From positions 1-35,620 of the forward strand of contig JBJMJD010000019.1 in NCBI GenBank assembly GCA_045806525.1: 35,620 nucleotides of DNA, read 5' to 3'. This document shows, in pieces, positions 23,894 to 31,376 of the stretch (positions are counted from its first letter, which is position 1; the number at the start of each line of letters is the position of its first letter). The DNA comes from JAICYJ01 sp045806525. Lineage in GTDB: Bacteria; Actinomycetota; Thermoleophilia; Gaiellales; JAICJC01. Made by a program: the position numbers and the translations under genes. The notes beneath the pieces were generated by a model that did not search any database, was not told where the DNA came from, and was given only the letters and a program-made list of their open reading frames with translations.

Positions 23894-24354
23894 TCCTTCT
23901 GATCCGCCCCGACAGCTGGAACTTCCCGCTGCTCCTGCACGTCGGCGGAGCGATGGTGCTGGTCGCGTCGCTGACCGTCGCGATCGTGGCGTTCGTGCAA
24001 TCGTGGCGCGAGGCGGATCCCGACGGCGCGGCCCGGCTGTTCCGGTTCGGCGCGCTGACGATGTTCTTCGCCGCGCTGCCCTCGTTCCTCGTGATGCGGG
24101 GCGCCGCCCAATGGATCGTCTCGAAAGAACATCTCGAGAACTCCAACGCGAGCTGGATCGGCATCGGCTTTGGAACGTCCGACCTGAGCGGCCTGATCCT
24201 GATCATCACGCTGATCCTGACCGGCATCGCGCTTCGCCGTTCACGGCGAGGCGGCGGCCTCGGCAAGCTGGCCAAGGTCGGCGGCGCCCTGCCGCTGCTG
24301 CTGATGGCGCTCTACCTCGTCGCCATCTGGGCGATGACGACCAAGCCCAGCTGA
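23890..24354 (+). CDS. four-helix integral membrane protein, partner of the preceding gene
   Basis: A 154-residue protein with four hydrophobic helices. Helix 1 (FPLLLHVGGAMVLVASLTVAIVAF) mirrors FLHVLGAFTLIAS in the upstream protein, including a histidine in the same place. Helix 2 is FGALTMFFAALPSFLVM, helix 3 SDLSGLILIITLILTGIAL, helix 4 ALPLLLMALYLVAIWAM. A loop between helices 2 and 3 (WIVSKEHLENSNASW) is polar and longer than in its partner. The ATG overlaps the upstream TGA. The two genes look like a diverged tandem duplication that could assemble as a heterodimer. Its stop abuts the stop of the convergent flavoenzyme gene with no gap. Confidence 0.82.
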   Translation: MILLIRPDSWNFPLLLHVGGAMVLVASLTVAIVAFVQSWREADPDGAARLFRFGALTMFFAALPSFLVMRGAAQWIVSKEHLENSNASWIGIGFGTSDLSGLILIITLILTGIALRRSRRGGGLGKLAKVGGALPLLLMALYLVAIWAMTTKPS

Positions 24355-26415
24355 TCAGGCCGAGGTCTCGGCGGGCTCGTCGGCCAGCCTGACCACCTCG
24401 CGCAACAGCGGCACCTCGCGGTCGTCCGGCTGCTCGAGCTGCTCCGCGTAGCGGTGGCCGTCCCATACCGCCGCGGCGATCGTGGCGGGACACCACGCGT
24501 CGCCGATGGCGCGAACGGTGCCCGCCTCGGCCTGCTGCAGCTCGGTGACCAGGCTGTCGCGAGGGTCGCGCGCCGTCACCAGCACCAGCGCGTCGCAGCC
24601 GATCGCACGCTCGCGCTCGGTGTATGCACAGCTCAGCAGCGCCTCTCCGGCGCCGCCGCCCGTGACCGTGTGCGTCGTTTCGATTTCGACGTCGAGCTCC
24701 AGCAGCCGGCGCTGGATGCGATCCTGCTCCATCGTGTTCACCGTCCACTCCGACACGCGCGCGCCCGGGGTAACCAGCGTCACCCGGCGGCCCTCCCGCA
24801 CCAGCAGCTCGGCCAGCACCCCGCCCATGTAGTAGTGATCGTCGTCGTAGATGACAACGCGCTCGCCGTCCGGGCGGACGCCGTCCATCAGGTCGTCGGG
24901 CGTCAGCAGTGGCAGGTCGCCGAAGTCGACCGGGGCTGTGTGCCAGCGCCCGGTGCCGTCGCGCCGCCAGCTGGCGCCGGTCGCGATCGCCACGTGGTCG
25001 AATCCATAGGAGACGATCTCCTCGGCCGTCAGCTCGCTGTTGAACGCCAGCTCCACGTTGGGCAGCTTGCGCAGCTGGCCCTCGCGGTAGTCGACCACCC
25101 GGATCCAGGTGGCCAGCCCGGGCAGACGCGCCTCGCTCGCCACCCGGCCGCCCAGGTGGCCCCCTGCCTCGGCCAGCACCACGTCATAGCCGCGCCGGCC
25201 CAGCGACATCGCCGCCTCCAGCCCGGCCGGCCCGGCGCCCGCGATCAGCACCTTGGCGTCGCTCTGGCTGGGCCGGATCCGCTCAGGATGCCATCCGCGC
25301 CGCCACTCCTCGCCCATGCTCGGGTTCTGCGTGCAGCGGATCGGCGTCATGGTGGCATCACCGGCGACGCAGATGTTGCAGCCGATGCACTCGCGGATGT
25401 CCTCCAGGCGGCCCTGCTCGATCTTCTCGGGCAGGAACGGGTCGGCGATCGACGGCCGCGCGGCGCCGATGAAGTCGAGCACCCCGTCGCGGATCATCCG
25501 CACCATCGTGTCGGGAGACGTGAAACGGCCGACGCCGACCACCGGCTTTGAGGTGAGCGCCTTCAGCCCGCGGACGTGCTGCTCCTGGTGGCCCTCATCC
25601 TCGAACCGGGCGGTGGCCGAATCGTCCTCCCAGGGGCCGGCCACGAAGTCCCAAACGTCGGGCAGCTCGCCCATCCAGCGCAGCACCTGCTCGATGTCCT
25701 CCCGTCCCAGGCCCTTCTCGCCCATCAGCTCGGTGACCGTGATCCGGCAGGCCACCGCGACGCGGCCGTCGACCTCCTCGAGCGTGTCTTCGAGCACCTC
25801 TCGCAGCAGCCGGGCGCGGTTCTCGAGGCTGCCGCCGTAGCCATCGGTGCGGAAGTTGTAGAGCGGCGACAGGAACTGCCCGAACGTGTTCAGCCCGTGA
25901 GAGGCGTACACGTACACGATGTCGAAACCGGCCTCGATCGAGCGCGACACGGCTCGGCGGTGCCAGCCGCGCAGGTCGGCGATGTCCTGGGCGCTCATCC
26001 GCCGCACCTGAGTCGGGTCGATGCCGGTGACGGGCATGTGGCCCGCCGCCATCGGCGCCTCGCGGCTCCACAGGTTGGCGCCGTGGATCCCGTTGTGGAC
26101 CGGCTCGATCCCGGCCAGCGCGCCGTGGGCGTGCACGCGCTCGGTCATCCTTGCCAGGGCCGGGATGTCGTCGTCGTTCCACAGTCTCCCCTCGGCGTAG
26201 GGCGACACCTCCGAGGTGGGGTGGATCTCGACCTCCTCGGTGCAGACCACCGCCCAGCCACCCTCCGCCTTGACGCCGCGCATCTCGGCCAGGGCGGTGG
26301 GGTCGCGGTGGCCCATGCCGTTGCAGTGCGGCACCTGGTAGAACCGGTTTCGCGCGACCACGGGGCCGATCGGCACCGGTTCGAACAGGATGTCGTAGCG
26401 GGGATCTCGGGGCAC
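24355..26415 (-). CDS. FMN/FAD/4Fe-4S oxidoreductase (trimethylamine-dehydrogenase-like)
   Basis: A 686-residue three-part flavoenzyme of the old-yellow-enzyme/TMADH/2,4-dienoyl-CoA-reductase family. Residues about 1-360 are the FMN TIM barrel (RNRFYQVPHCNGMG, NTFGQFLSPLYNFRTDGYGGSLENRARLL). A cysteine cluster CIGCNICVAG...CTQNP (about 345-368) binds 4Fe-4S. Residues about 390-686 are the FAD/NAD-type module beginning with VLIAGAGPAGLEAAMSLGRRGY. TMADH-type sequences often have YASHGLNTFGQ-like active-site loops as here. The family includes trimethylamine, dimethylamine and dimethylglycine (DgcA-type) demethylating enzymes. The GTG at 26415 follows a hairpin and a palindromic operator. A divergent DmdA/GcvT-like gene suggests demethylation with transfer of the one-carbon unit to THF; the substrate is not settled. 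Confidence 0.92.
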   Translation of the reverse strand: MPRDPRYDILFEPVPIGPVVARNRFYQVPHCNGMGHRDPTALAEMRGVKAEGGWAVVCTEEVEIHPTSEVSPYAEGRLWNDDDIPALARMTERVHAHGALAGIEPVHNGIHGANLWSREAPMAAGHMPVTGIDPTQVRRMSAQDIADLRGWHRRAVSRSIEAGFDIVYVYASHGLNTFGQFLSPLYNFRTDGYGGSLENRARLLREVLEDTLEEVDGRVAVACRITVTELMGEKGLGREDIEQVLRWMGELPDVWDFVAGPWEDDSATARFEDEGHQEQHVRGLKALTSKPVVGVGRFTSPDTMVRMIRDGVLDFIGAARPSIADPFLPEKIEQGRLEDIRECIGCNICVAGDATMTPIRCTQNPSMGEEWRRGWHPERIRPSQSDAKVLIAGAGPAGLEAAMSLGRRGYDVVLAEAGGHLGGRVASEARLPGLATWIRVVDYREGQLRKLPNVELAFNSELTAEEIVSYGFDHVAIATGASWRRDGTGRWHTAPVDFGDLPLLTPDDLMDGVRPDGERVVIYDDDHYYMGGVLAELLVREGRRVTLVTPGARVSEWTVNTMEQDRIQRRLLELDVEIETTHTVTGGGAGEALLSCAYTERERAIGCDALVLVTARDPRDSLVTELQQAEAGTVRAIGDAWCPATIAAAVWDGHRYAEQLEQPDDREVPLLREVVRLADEPAETSA

Positions 26416-26422
26416 GTGGGCA

Positions 26423-26440
26423 GGCGGCTTGCCAGCCGCC
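26423..26440 (-). promoter_or_regulatory. hairpin in the 5' leader of the flavoenzyme gene
   Basis: GGCGGCT (26423-26429), loop TGCC, AGCCGCC (26434-26440) is a perfect 7-base-pair stem ending 8 bases before the GTG start at 26415. It could mask the translation start or attenuate the transcript. Confidence 0.5.
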
Positions 26441-26451
26441 CGGGGTTTTGA

Positions 26452-26467
26452 TTGACTAATCAGTCAA
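26452..26467. promoter_or_regulatory. 16-bp palindromic operator between divergent genes
   Basis: TTGACTAATCAGTCAA has perfect 6-base arms (TTGACT/AGTCAA) around a 4-base centre. It is typical of a TetR-family operator, and TTGACT also resembles a -35 hexamer on both strands. It lies between the flavoenzyme and DmdA-like genes and could control both. No TetR gene is in the window. Confidence 0.65.
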
Positions 26468-26531
26468 GGCGACAAAATCCTACAGGAAGCCGCGGCTATC
26501 CGGCTACCTGCTCACGATGAAGGGACAACGA

Positions 26532-27698
26532 ATGTCGGACCTCACCACGAAGCTCTACTTCGGCCCCTGGTACAGGCGGTCCCCCTACTTCGAAGCGACT
26601 CGCCGCGCCGGCTGCAAGGCCTATGACATCTACAACAAGATGTACCTGCCGGCCGAGTACGACGACGTTTCCGTCGAGTACAAGGCGCTGCAGGAGGGTG
26701 TCACGCTGTGGGACGTCGGGGTCGAGCGGACGGTGCAGGTGAGCGGGCCCGACGCCGACAGGCTGATCGACATGCTGACCTGCCGTGACCTCACCAAGTG
26801 CGCGGTCAAGCAGGGCAAGTACATGCTGGTCATGTCGCCGCAGGGCGGCATCGTCAACGATCCGGTGCTGCTGCATGTCGAGGAGAACGTGTGGTGGATG
26901 CAGCTGGCCGACAGCGACGCCGGCCTGTACGCGATCGGCGTCCTGTCACAGCTCGATCTGGACGCGGAGGTCAGCTATCCCGACGTGCACCCCGTGCAGG
27001 TGCAGGGGCCGCTGTCCGCAAAGACGCTGGAGAAGCTGGTCGGGCCGGCCATCTACGACATCAAGTACTACTGGTGCGATCGCTTCACGATCGGCGACAT
27101 CCCGGTCGTGATCAGCCGCACCGGCTGGTCGGCGGTGCCGGGCTTCGAGGTGAACCTGCTCGACGGCACCCTCGGCGACGCGCTCTGGCAGGCGATCATG
27201 GACGCGGGCGAGGAGTTCGCGATCCGGCCGATCGCCCCCAACGAGGCGCGGCGCGTCGAGGCCGGGATCTTCAACTGGGGATCCGACATCTCGCTCGGCG
27301 ATACGCCGTTCCACGTGATGGGGCTGGAGCGTCTGGTCGAGGAACAGCCACAGGACTACATCGGCAAGCAGGCGCTGGAGCGGGTGCGCCGCGAGGGCGT
27401 CGACCGCCGGCTGGTGGGTATCGAGTTCGACGAGACCGAGCCGATCGAGGGCATCACCCGGCCCTGGCCGGCGCACGTCGACGCCAGGCCGATCGGGCGC
27501 GTCACCGACGCCGTCTGGTCGCCTGGCCTGCAGAAGAACATCGGCTACGTGTGGGTGCCGACCCAGCTGTCGGAGCCCGGGAACGCCATCGACGTCGAGT
27601 CCGAGTTCGGCTCGATGACCGGGCGCACCGCCACCATCCCATTCGTCGATCCGCGCAAGGAGCGGCCGGCACAGGCGCTGCAGGGGACGGCCGGCTGA
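26532..27698 (+). CDS. DmdA/GcvT-like tetrahydrofolate methyltransferase
   Basis: A 388-residue protein of the glycine-cleavage-T (folate-binding) superfamily. The order of its N-terminal signatures (FEATRRAGCKAYDIYNKMYL, EYKALQEGVTLWDVGVER, DADRLIDMLTCRDLTKC) resembles DMSP demethylase DmdA more than classical GcvT. Further matches are GKYMLVMSPQGGIVNDPVLL, VHPVQVQGPLSAKTLEKLVG and the C-terminal barrel RRLVGIEFDE...IGYVWVP. DmdA moves a methyl group from dimethylsulfoniopropionate to THF; related enzymes demethylate glycine derivatives. The start at ATG 26532 is set by GAAGGGA upstream; the ATG at 26517 is too close to the presumed ribosome binding site. It is divergent from a TMADH-like enzyme and shares the palindrome at 26452. 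A methylated amine or sulfonium substrate is inference. Confidence 0.88.
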   Translation: MSDLTTKLYFGPWYRRSPYFEATRRAGCKAYDIYNKMYLPAEYDDVSVEYKALQEGVTLWDVGVERTVQVSGPDADRLIDMLTCRDLTKCAVKQGKYMLVMSPQGGIVNDPVLLHVEENVWWMQLADSDAGLYAIGVLSQLDLDAEVSYPDVHPVQVQGPLSAKTLEKLVGPAIYDIKYYWCDRFTIGDIPVVISRTGWSAVPGFEVNLLDGTLGDALWQAIMDAGEEFAIRPIAPNEARRVEAGIFNWGSDISLGDTPFHVMGLERLVEEQPQDYIGKQALERVRREGVDRRLVGIEFDETEPIEGITRPWPAHVDARPIGRVTDAVWSPGLQKNIGYVWVPTQLSEPGNAIDVESEFGSMTGRTATIPFVDPRKERPAQALQGTAG

Positions 27699-27700
27699 GC

Positions 27701-27715
27701 GACGCGCATCGCGTC
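27701..27715. terminator. small hairpin between convergent genes
   Basis: GACGCG-CAT-CGCGTC forms a 6-base-pair stem with a 3-base loop. It spans the 15-base gap between the DmdA-like stop and the end of the zinc-ribbon gene. No T-tract; weak. Confidence 0.35.
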
Positions 27716-28460
27716 AGAGACTGAACGGCGGATACCGATCCGTCGTCAGCAGCAGGGCGTAGGCCTCGACTCGCAGCGCCCAGCGCATCACCCCCACGTT
27801 GTAGTCGAACGCCCAGCGCGGATAGCGGCCGGTGAAGAGGATCGCAAACCACGCACAGACGACGACGAAGAACGCGCCGATCGACAGCGCGAACAGCACG
27901 ATGTAGTGCGGGAACGCGAGCAGCCACTTGATCAGCGGCAGCCACCGCGACAGCGCGGCTCCGTCCGGCCGCTCCAGATCGAGGTGCACCGACTGGTGGT
28001 CATCGGTCGACGGATAGCGGTCGTCCAGCAGCAGCAGGTAGGCCGAGATCCGGGTCGTGAACCGTGTCAGCTCGAGGTTCCAGTCAAACCACCAGCCCGG
28101 GTACTTGCCGCGGAACAGCAGCATCACCAACACCGGCAGGAACAGGATGCCGGTCGCGACCGAGGCGTAGCCACCGCCCCCGCGGGAGTTGTCGAACACG
28201 TCCGGCTGCATGAGCGCGGCGACGATCAGGATCGGTATCGCCGCGAAGATGCGGAAGAAGGTGGACAGCCGGCTCAGCTGGCGGTCGGGATAGTCAACCT
28301 CGAGCTGCAGCGGGTACGGGTCAACCGGCGCGACGGGCGGCGGCACCCAGGCGCCGCCCGGATCCGGCGGGGCGCCCGCGGCACCGAGCTGGTGGCCGCA
28401 GTTGGGGCAGAACGCGGCACCGGGTGGTACCGGCGCCCCGCAGTTTGGGCAATAGGCCAT
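27714..28460 (-). CDS. zinc-ribbon membrane protein (DUF4389-like)
   Basis: A 248-residue protein. Residues 1-25 are a zinc ribbon with two knuckles (YCPNCGAPVPPGAAFCPNCGHQL). A Pro/Gly-rich linker follows. The remainder holds two similar halves, each with hydrophobic helices followed by a conserved Arg/Tyr/Trp motif: FRGKYPGWWFDWNLELTRFTTRISAYLLLLDDRYP in the first and FTGRYPRWAFDYNVGVMRWALRVEAYALLLTTDRYPPFSL in the second. That repeated Y-P-x-W-x-F-D-x-N pattern is characteristic of DUF4389 proteins. The ATG at 28460 is preceded by GGGAGGAG. It is last in a minus-strand series with VOC, ligase and hydrolase genes. Function unknown; a cytoplasmic ribbon on a polytopic membrane protein suggests a regulatory or scaffolding role. 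Confidence 0.9.
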   Translation of the reverse strand: MAYCPNCGAPVPPGAAFCPNCGHQLGAAGAPPDPGGAWVPPPVAPVDPYPLQLEVDYPDRQLSRLSTFFRIFAAIPILIVAALMQPDVFDNSRGGGGYASVATGILFLPVLVMLLFRGKYPGWWFDWNLELTRFTTRISAYLLLLDDRYPSTDDHQSVHLDLERPDGAALSRWLPLIKWLLAFPHYIVLFALSIGAFFVVVCAWFAILFTGRYPRWAFDYNVGVMRWALRVEAYALLLTTDRYPPFSL

Positions 28461-28512
28461 GCACGCTCCTCCCACGAGGGAACGTGGTCACGCTAGCAAC
28501 GACGCCGGACCG

Positions 28513-28878
28513 CTACGCCGGCGGAGCGGCGGCCGTGTCGGCCTGCCACAGGTGGAACTCGTTGCCCTCGCTGTCCTTGCAGGCGGCGAACCAGCCGTGG
28601 CCCGGGACCGGCGACTTGGCCTCCGCCTCGCCACCCAGCTCCCGTACACGTGCGCTGGTCGCGTCGATGTCGCCGGTGTCGAAGTAGTACTTGGGATGAC
28701 CCGGGTTCTCGCCGGCGTAGATGGCCGCCCCCGAGCCCTCACCGGTCTGCGCCATCCGGTAGTCCATCTCGGGCATCCCCGAGTCTCCGAACTCCCAGCC
28801 GAAGACGCCGTTCCAGAACCGCTGCGCGCGGTCCGCGTCCTCCGCGACGAACTCGATGTGAACGATCTCTCCCGCCAT
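28513..28878 (-). CDS. VOC-fold (glyoxalase/bleomycin-resistance-like) protein
   Basis: A 121-residue protein with one vicinal-oxygen-chelate unit pair. The first beta-alpha-beta unit is IVHIEFVAEDADRAQRFWNGVFGWEF, with the metal-site histidine at residue 7; the second has KYYFDTGDIDATSARVRELGGEAE and the C-terminal WFAACKDSEGNEFHLWQ, containing the usual D-x-x-G-N-x-F strand. The ATG at 28878 has GAGGAGG upstream. Such proteins range from glyoxalases to dioxygenases and resistance proteins; the substrate cannot be given. It lies between the ligase gene (22-base gap) and the zinc-ribbon gene (52-base gap) on the same strand. Confidence 0.9.
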   Translation of the reverse strand: MAGEIVHIEFVAEDADRAQRFWNGVFGWEFGDSGMPEMDYRMAQTGEGSGAAIYAGENPGHPKYYFDTGDIDATSARVRELGGEAEAKSPVPGHGWFAACKDSEGNEFHLWQADTAAAPPA

Positions 28879-28900
28879 GCCGCCTCCTCGTCTGATCTCC

Positions 28901-30424
28901 CTAGAACCCGCCCATCGCCAGCACCGTGGACAGCGTGTCGGCCTCGTCGGCTCGCTTGTCGTCACGGTATCGCAGCACCCGAGCGAACCGCAACGCGACG
29001 CCGCCCGGGTAGCGCGTGCTGCGCTGCAGGCCATCGAACGCGATCTCCACCACCAGCTCCGGGTGCACCTCGACGGTGATCCCGTGCCGCGCCGTCTCGA
29101 GCTCGAGCAGCCGTTTCGTCTGCCAGGTAAGGGTCGCGTCGGTCAGCCCCTTGAAGGTCTTGCCCAGCATCACGAAGCCGCTGCCGTCGTCCGCGCGGGC
29201 ACCAAGGTGCAGGTTGCTGAGCCAGCCCTGGCGGCGGCCGTGCCCCCACTCCGCCGCCAACACCACCAGGTCGAGCGTCAGCCGCGGCTTGACCTTGATC
29301 CAGCCGGCACCGCGGCGCCCTGCGGCGTACGGAGCGTCCAGCGACTTGACGAGCACGCCCTCGTGGCCCCGCGCGAGGGTGCCCGCCTGGAAGGCCGCCG
29401 CCTGGTCGGCCGAACCCACCACGATCCGCGGCACCCGCATCGACTCGGGAACGATCGCCGCCAGCCGCAGCACCCGCTGCCTGGCCGGTTGATCGAGCAG
29501 GTCATCGCCGTCGGCGTGCAGAATGTCAAACAGGAACGGCGTCAGCGGGATCTCGCGGCGCAGGGTGTCGACCGACGAGCGGCTTCCGAAACGCGACCCG
29601 GTCACCTGGAACGGGTGCGGCCGTCCATCCTGTCGCAGGGCGATCACCTCGCCGTCCAGCACCAGCGAGCCGGCGTCGAGCGCGCGTACCGCCTCGACCA
29701 CTTCGGGCACGCGGTCGGTGACCTCGTCGAGGGAGCGCGTGAACACGCTCACCTGATCGCCGCTTCGGTGCACCTGGATGCGAGCGCCGTCGAGCTTCCA
29801 CTCGAGCGCAGCCGGATCGATCTTCGCCAGCGCCGTGGCGAGATCGGGAGCCGTCCCCGCCAGCATCGGCTGCACCGGCCGCCCCACCTCGAGCCGCACC
29901 GCGCGCAGGCCGTCGATCCCGTCGAACACCGCGATCCGGGCCAGCTCCCCCGCATCTCCCAGCAGCATCAGCGCCCGCCGCGCCTCGCTCGGCGGCACGG
30001 AGGCGGCACGCGCCACGGCATCGGTGACGGCCGACTGCAGGGCCCCCTGGCGCAGGTCGCTCAGGACCAGGCGCCGCAGGAAATCCTGCTCCGGCTCAGT
30101 GGCCGCTGCGAACAGCTCTTGGAGGGCGCCGGCCCGCTCCGCCTGCGATCCGGCCCCGGAGATGCCCGCGATCCGCGCCAGCGAAGCGTCCACCGCCACC
30201 AACGTCAGCATCGCATCCGCGGCCGGCGGCGGCAGCTCGCGGAGCGCCGCCCAGCCGACGCCCAGCCGCCGCTGGCGCGGCTCGCCGGCGAGGAACCCGG
30301 CGCCGATCGCGACCTCGTCGCGATCCATTCCGGCGATGCAGGCGGCGAGCAGCTCGACCTTCTCACTGCGCGACCGGGTGGCGGCCACGGCGGCGGACGT
30401 CTCGACGATCTGGCGGAGGAGCAC
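28901..30424 (-). CDS. ATP-dependent DNA ligase (LigB-like)
   Basis: A 507-residue ATP-dependent DNA ligase. Residues 1-180 are an N-terminal DNA-binding domain (LLRQIVETSAAVAATRSRSEKVELLA). The adenylated lysine is K210 in EWKLDGARIQVHR (KxDG motif I). Other nucleotidyltransferase motifs are LVLDGEVIAL, TPFLFDILHADG, HEGVLVKSLDAPYAAGRRGAGWIKVKP, followed by the OB-fold ending VEIAFDGLQRSTRYPGGVALRFARVLRYRDDK. Length and plan match mycobacterial LigB. The start was placed at GTG 30424, which gives the family's usual N-terminus; the open frame upstream runs into the hydrolase gene. There is no polymerase or nuclease domain, unlike LigD, so a repair role separate from NHEJ is likely. Confidence 0.95.
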   Translation of the reverse strand: MLLRQIVETSAAVAATRSRSEKVELLAACIAGMDRDEVAIGAGFLAGEPRQRRLGVGWAALRELPPPAADAMLTLVAVDASLARIAGISGAGSQAERAGALQELFAAATEPEQDFLRRLVLSDLRQGALQSAVTDAVARAASVPPSEARRALMLLGDAGELARIAVFDGIDGLRAVRLEVGRPVQPMLAGTAPDLATALAKIDPAALEWKLDGARIQVHRSGDQVSVFTRSLDEVTDRVPEVVEAVRALDAGSLVLDGEVIALRQDGRPHPFQVTGSRFGSRSSVDTLRREIPLTPFLFDILHADGDDLLDQPARQRVLRLAAIVPESMRVPRIVVGSADQAAAFQAGTLARGHEGVLVKSLDAPYAAGRRGAGWIKVKPRLTLDLVVLAAEWGHGRRQGWLSNLHLGARADDGSGFVMLGKTFKGLTDATLTWQTKRLLELETARHGITVEVHPELVVEIAFDGLQRSTRYPGGVALRFARVLRYRDDKRADEADTLSTVLAMGGF

Positions 30425-30455
30425 CTCTAGGTGGTTGGTTTCACGACGCTCAGCT

Positions 30456-31301
30456 TCACGTGAACCTCCTGACGAACTCCAGGGCCGTGTCGGCCACCTC
30501 TCGCCAGCCGCTGTCGATCGTGAGCGCGTGGCCACGTCCGCTCATCTCGACGATCTCGGTGACAGCCTGCTTGTTCTTCTTCTGCTTCTTGAAGGAGGCG
30601 TTCGCGATCGCCCAGGGCACGGTGTGATCCTTCTCGCCGGAGATGATGAGCAGCGGTCCCCGCTCGGCGTTCTTATGGTCGACCTTCACCTCCGTCCACG
30701 GGTTGAAGTTGGCGGTTGCGGCCTGGAACAGCGGAGCGCCGGGGGCGGGCACGGCAAACGCGTCGTAGAGCTGCCGGGCCTCGCTCTCGTCGACCGCGTT
30801 CGCGAATGCGTAACGGAACTGCTCGTAGGTGAGCGGAACCGCGCGGTGGCGGTTGGCCGGGTTGGTCAGCACCGGGCTGGCCGAGCGCAGCGCCGACACC
30901 GGCAGCGGCAGCACGCCGCGGAACGGCGCCGGATCGATCGCCACCGTGGCGGTCGACAGTCCCCGCCCCGCCAGGATCTGGGCCAGCAGGCCGCCGAACG
31001 AGTGGCCGATCACGACCGGCTTGCGGTCCAGCTTGCCGATTACCTCTGCGAGGTGGTCGGCGACGTCGCCGACGGTCTTGTTGGCAAACGTGTCGGGGTT
31101 CGCATTGGCCTCGGCGACGGTCTCGGGGTCGTCGGGCCAGCCCGGCGCGAGCGCGGCGTAGCCCGCCGCGTCGAACACCTCAGCCCAGCGGTCCCAGCTG
31201 CTCGGAAGCAGCCACAGCCCGTGTACGAATACCGCGGGAACCCGGCCAGTCGCATTGACCTTGTCCACGTCCTGCTGCTCGTGCGTTGCAATCGTCGACA
31301 T
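30456..31301 (-). CDS. alpha/beta hydrolase
   Basis: A 281-residue hydrolase. The oxyanion region is VFVHGLWLLPSSWDRW (25-40), the nucleophile elbow is GHSFGG with S101, the acid is probably the Asp in SGEKDHTVP (about 225) and the catalytic histidine is in SGRGHALTID (about 260). No signal peptide. ATG 31301 has GAGGGG at good spacing; ATG 31310 is an alternative nine bases upstream. It begins the minus-strand series hydrolase, ligase, VOC, zinc ribbon, and is divergent from the transglycosylase. The substrate is unknown; the W-rich entry loop resembles haloperoxidase/esterase-type members. A KKQKKNKQ stretch near residue 240 is unusually basic. Confidence 0.92.
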   Translation of the reverse strand: MSTIATHEQQDVDKVNATGRVPAVFVHGLWLLPSSWDRWAEVFDAAGYAALAPGWPDDPETVAEANANPDTFANKTVGDVADHLAEVIGKLDRKPVVIGHSFGGLLAQILAGRGLSTATVAIDPAPFRGVLPLPVSALRSASPVLTNPANRHRAVPLTYEQFRYAFANAVDESEARQLYDAFAVPAPGAPLFQAATANFNPWTEVKVDHKNAERGPLLIISGEKDHTVPWAIANASFKKQKKNKQAVTEIVEMSGRGHALTIDSGWREVADTALEFVRRFT

Positions 31302-31363
31302 CGCATCCACCCCTCAGTCATGGTGTCGAGCCATCCTAGCCTGGCCCTGGAAGCGCCCACTGC

Positions 31364-31369
31364 TACCTT
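31364..31369 (+). promoter_or_regulatory. -10 element for the transglycosylase gene (leaderless)
   Basis: TACCTT ends 7 bases before the GTG at 31377 and supports that start over the ATG at 31320. Confidence 0.45.
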
Positions 31370-31376
31370 GCCGGGC

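Noticed and set aside
26468..26531. Glycine or SAM riboswitch before the DmdA-like gene
   Set aside because: The leader is too short (about 60 bases) and shows no known conserved core.
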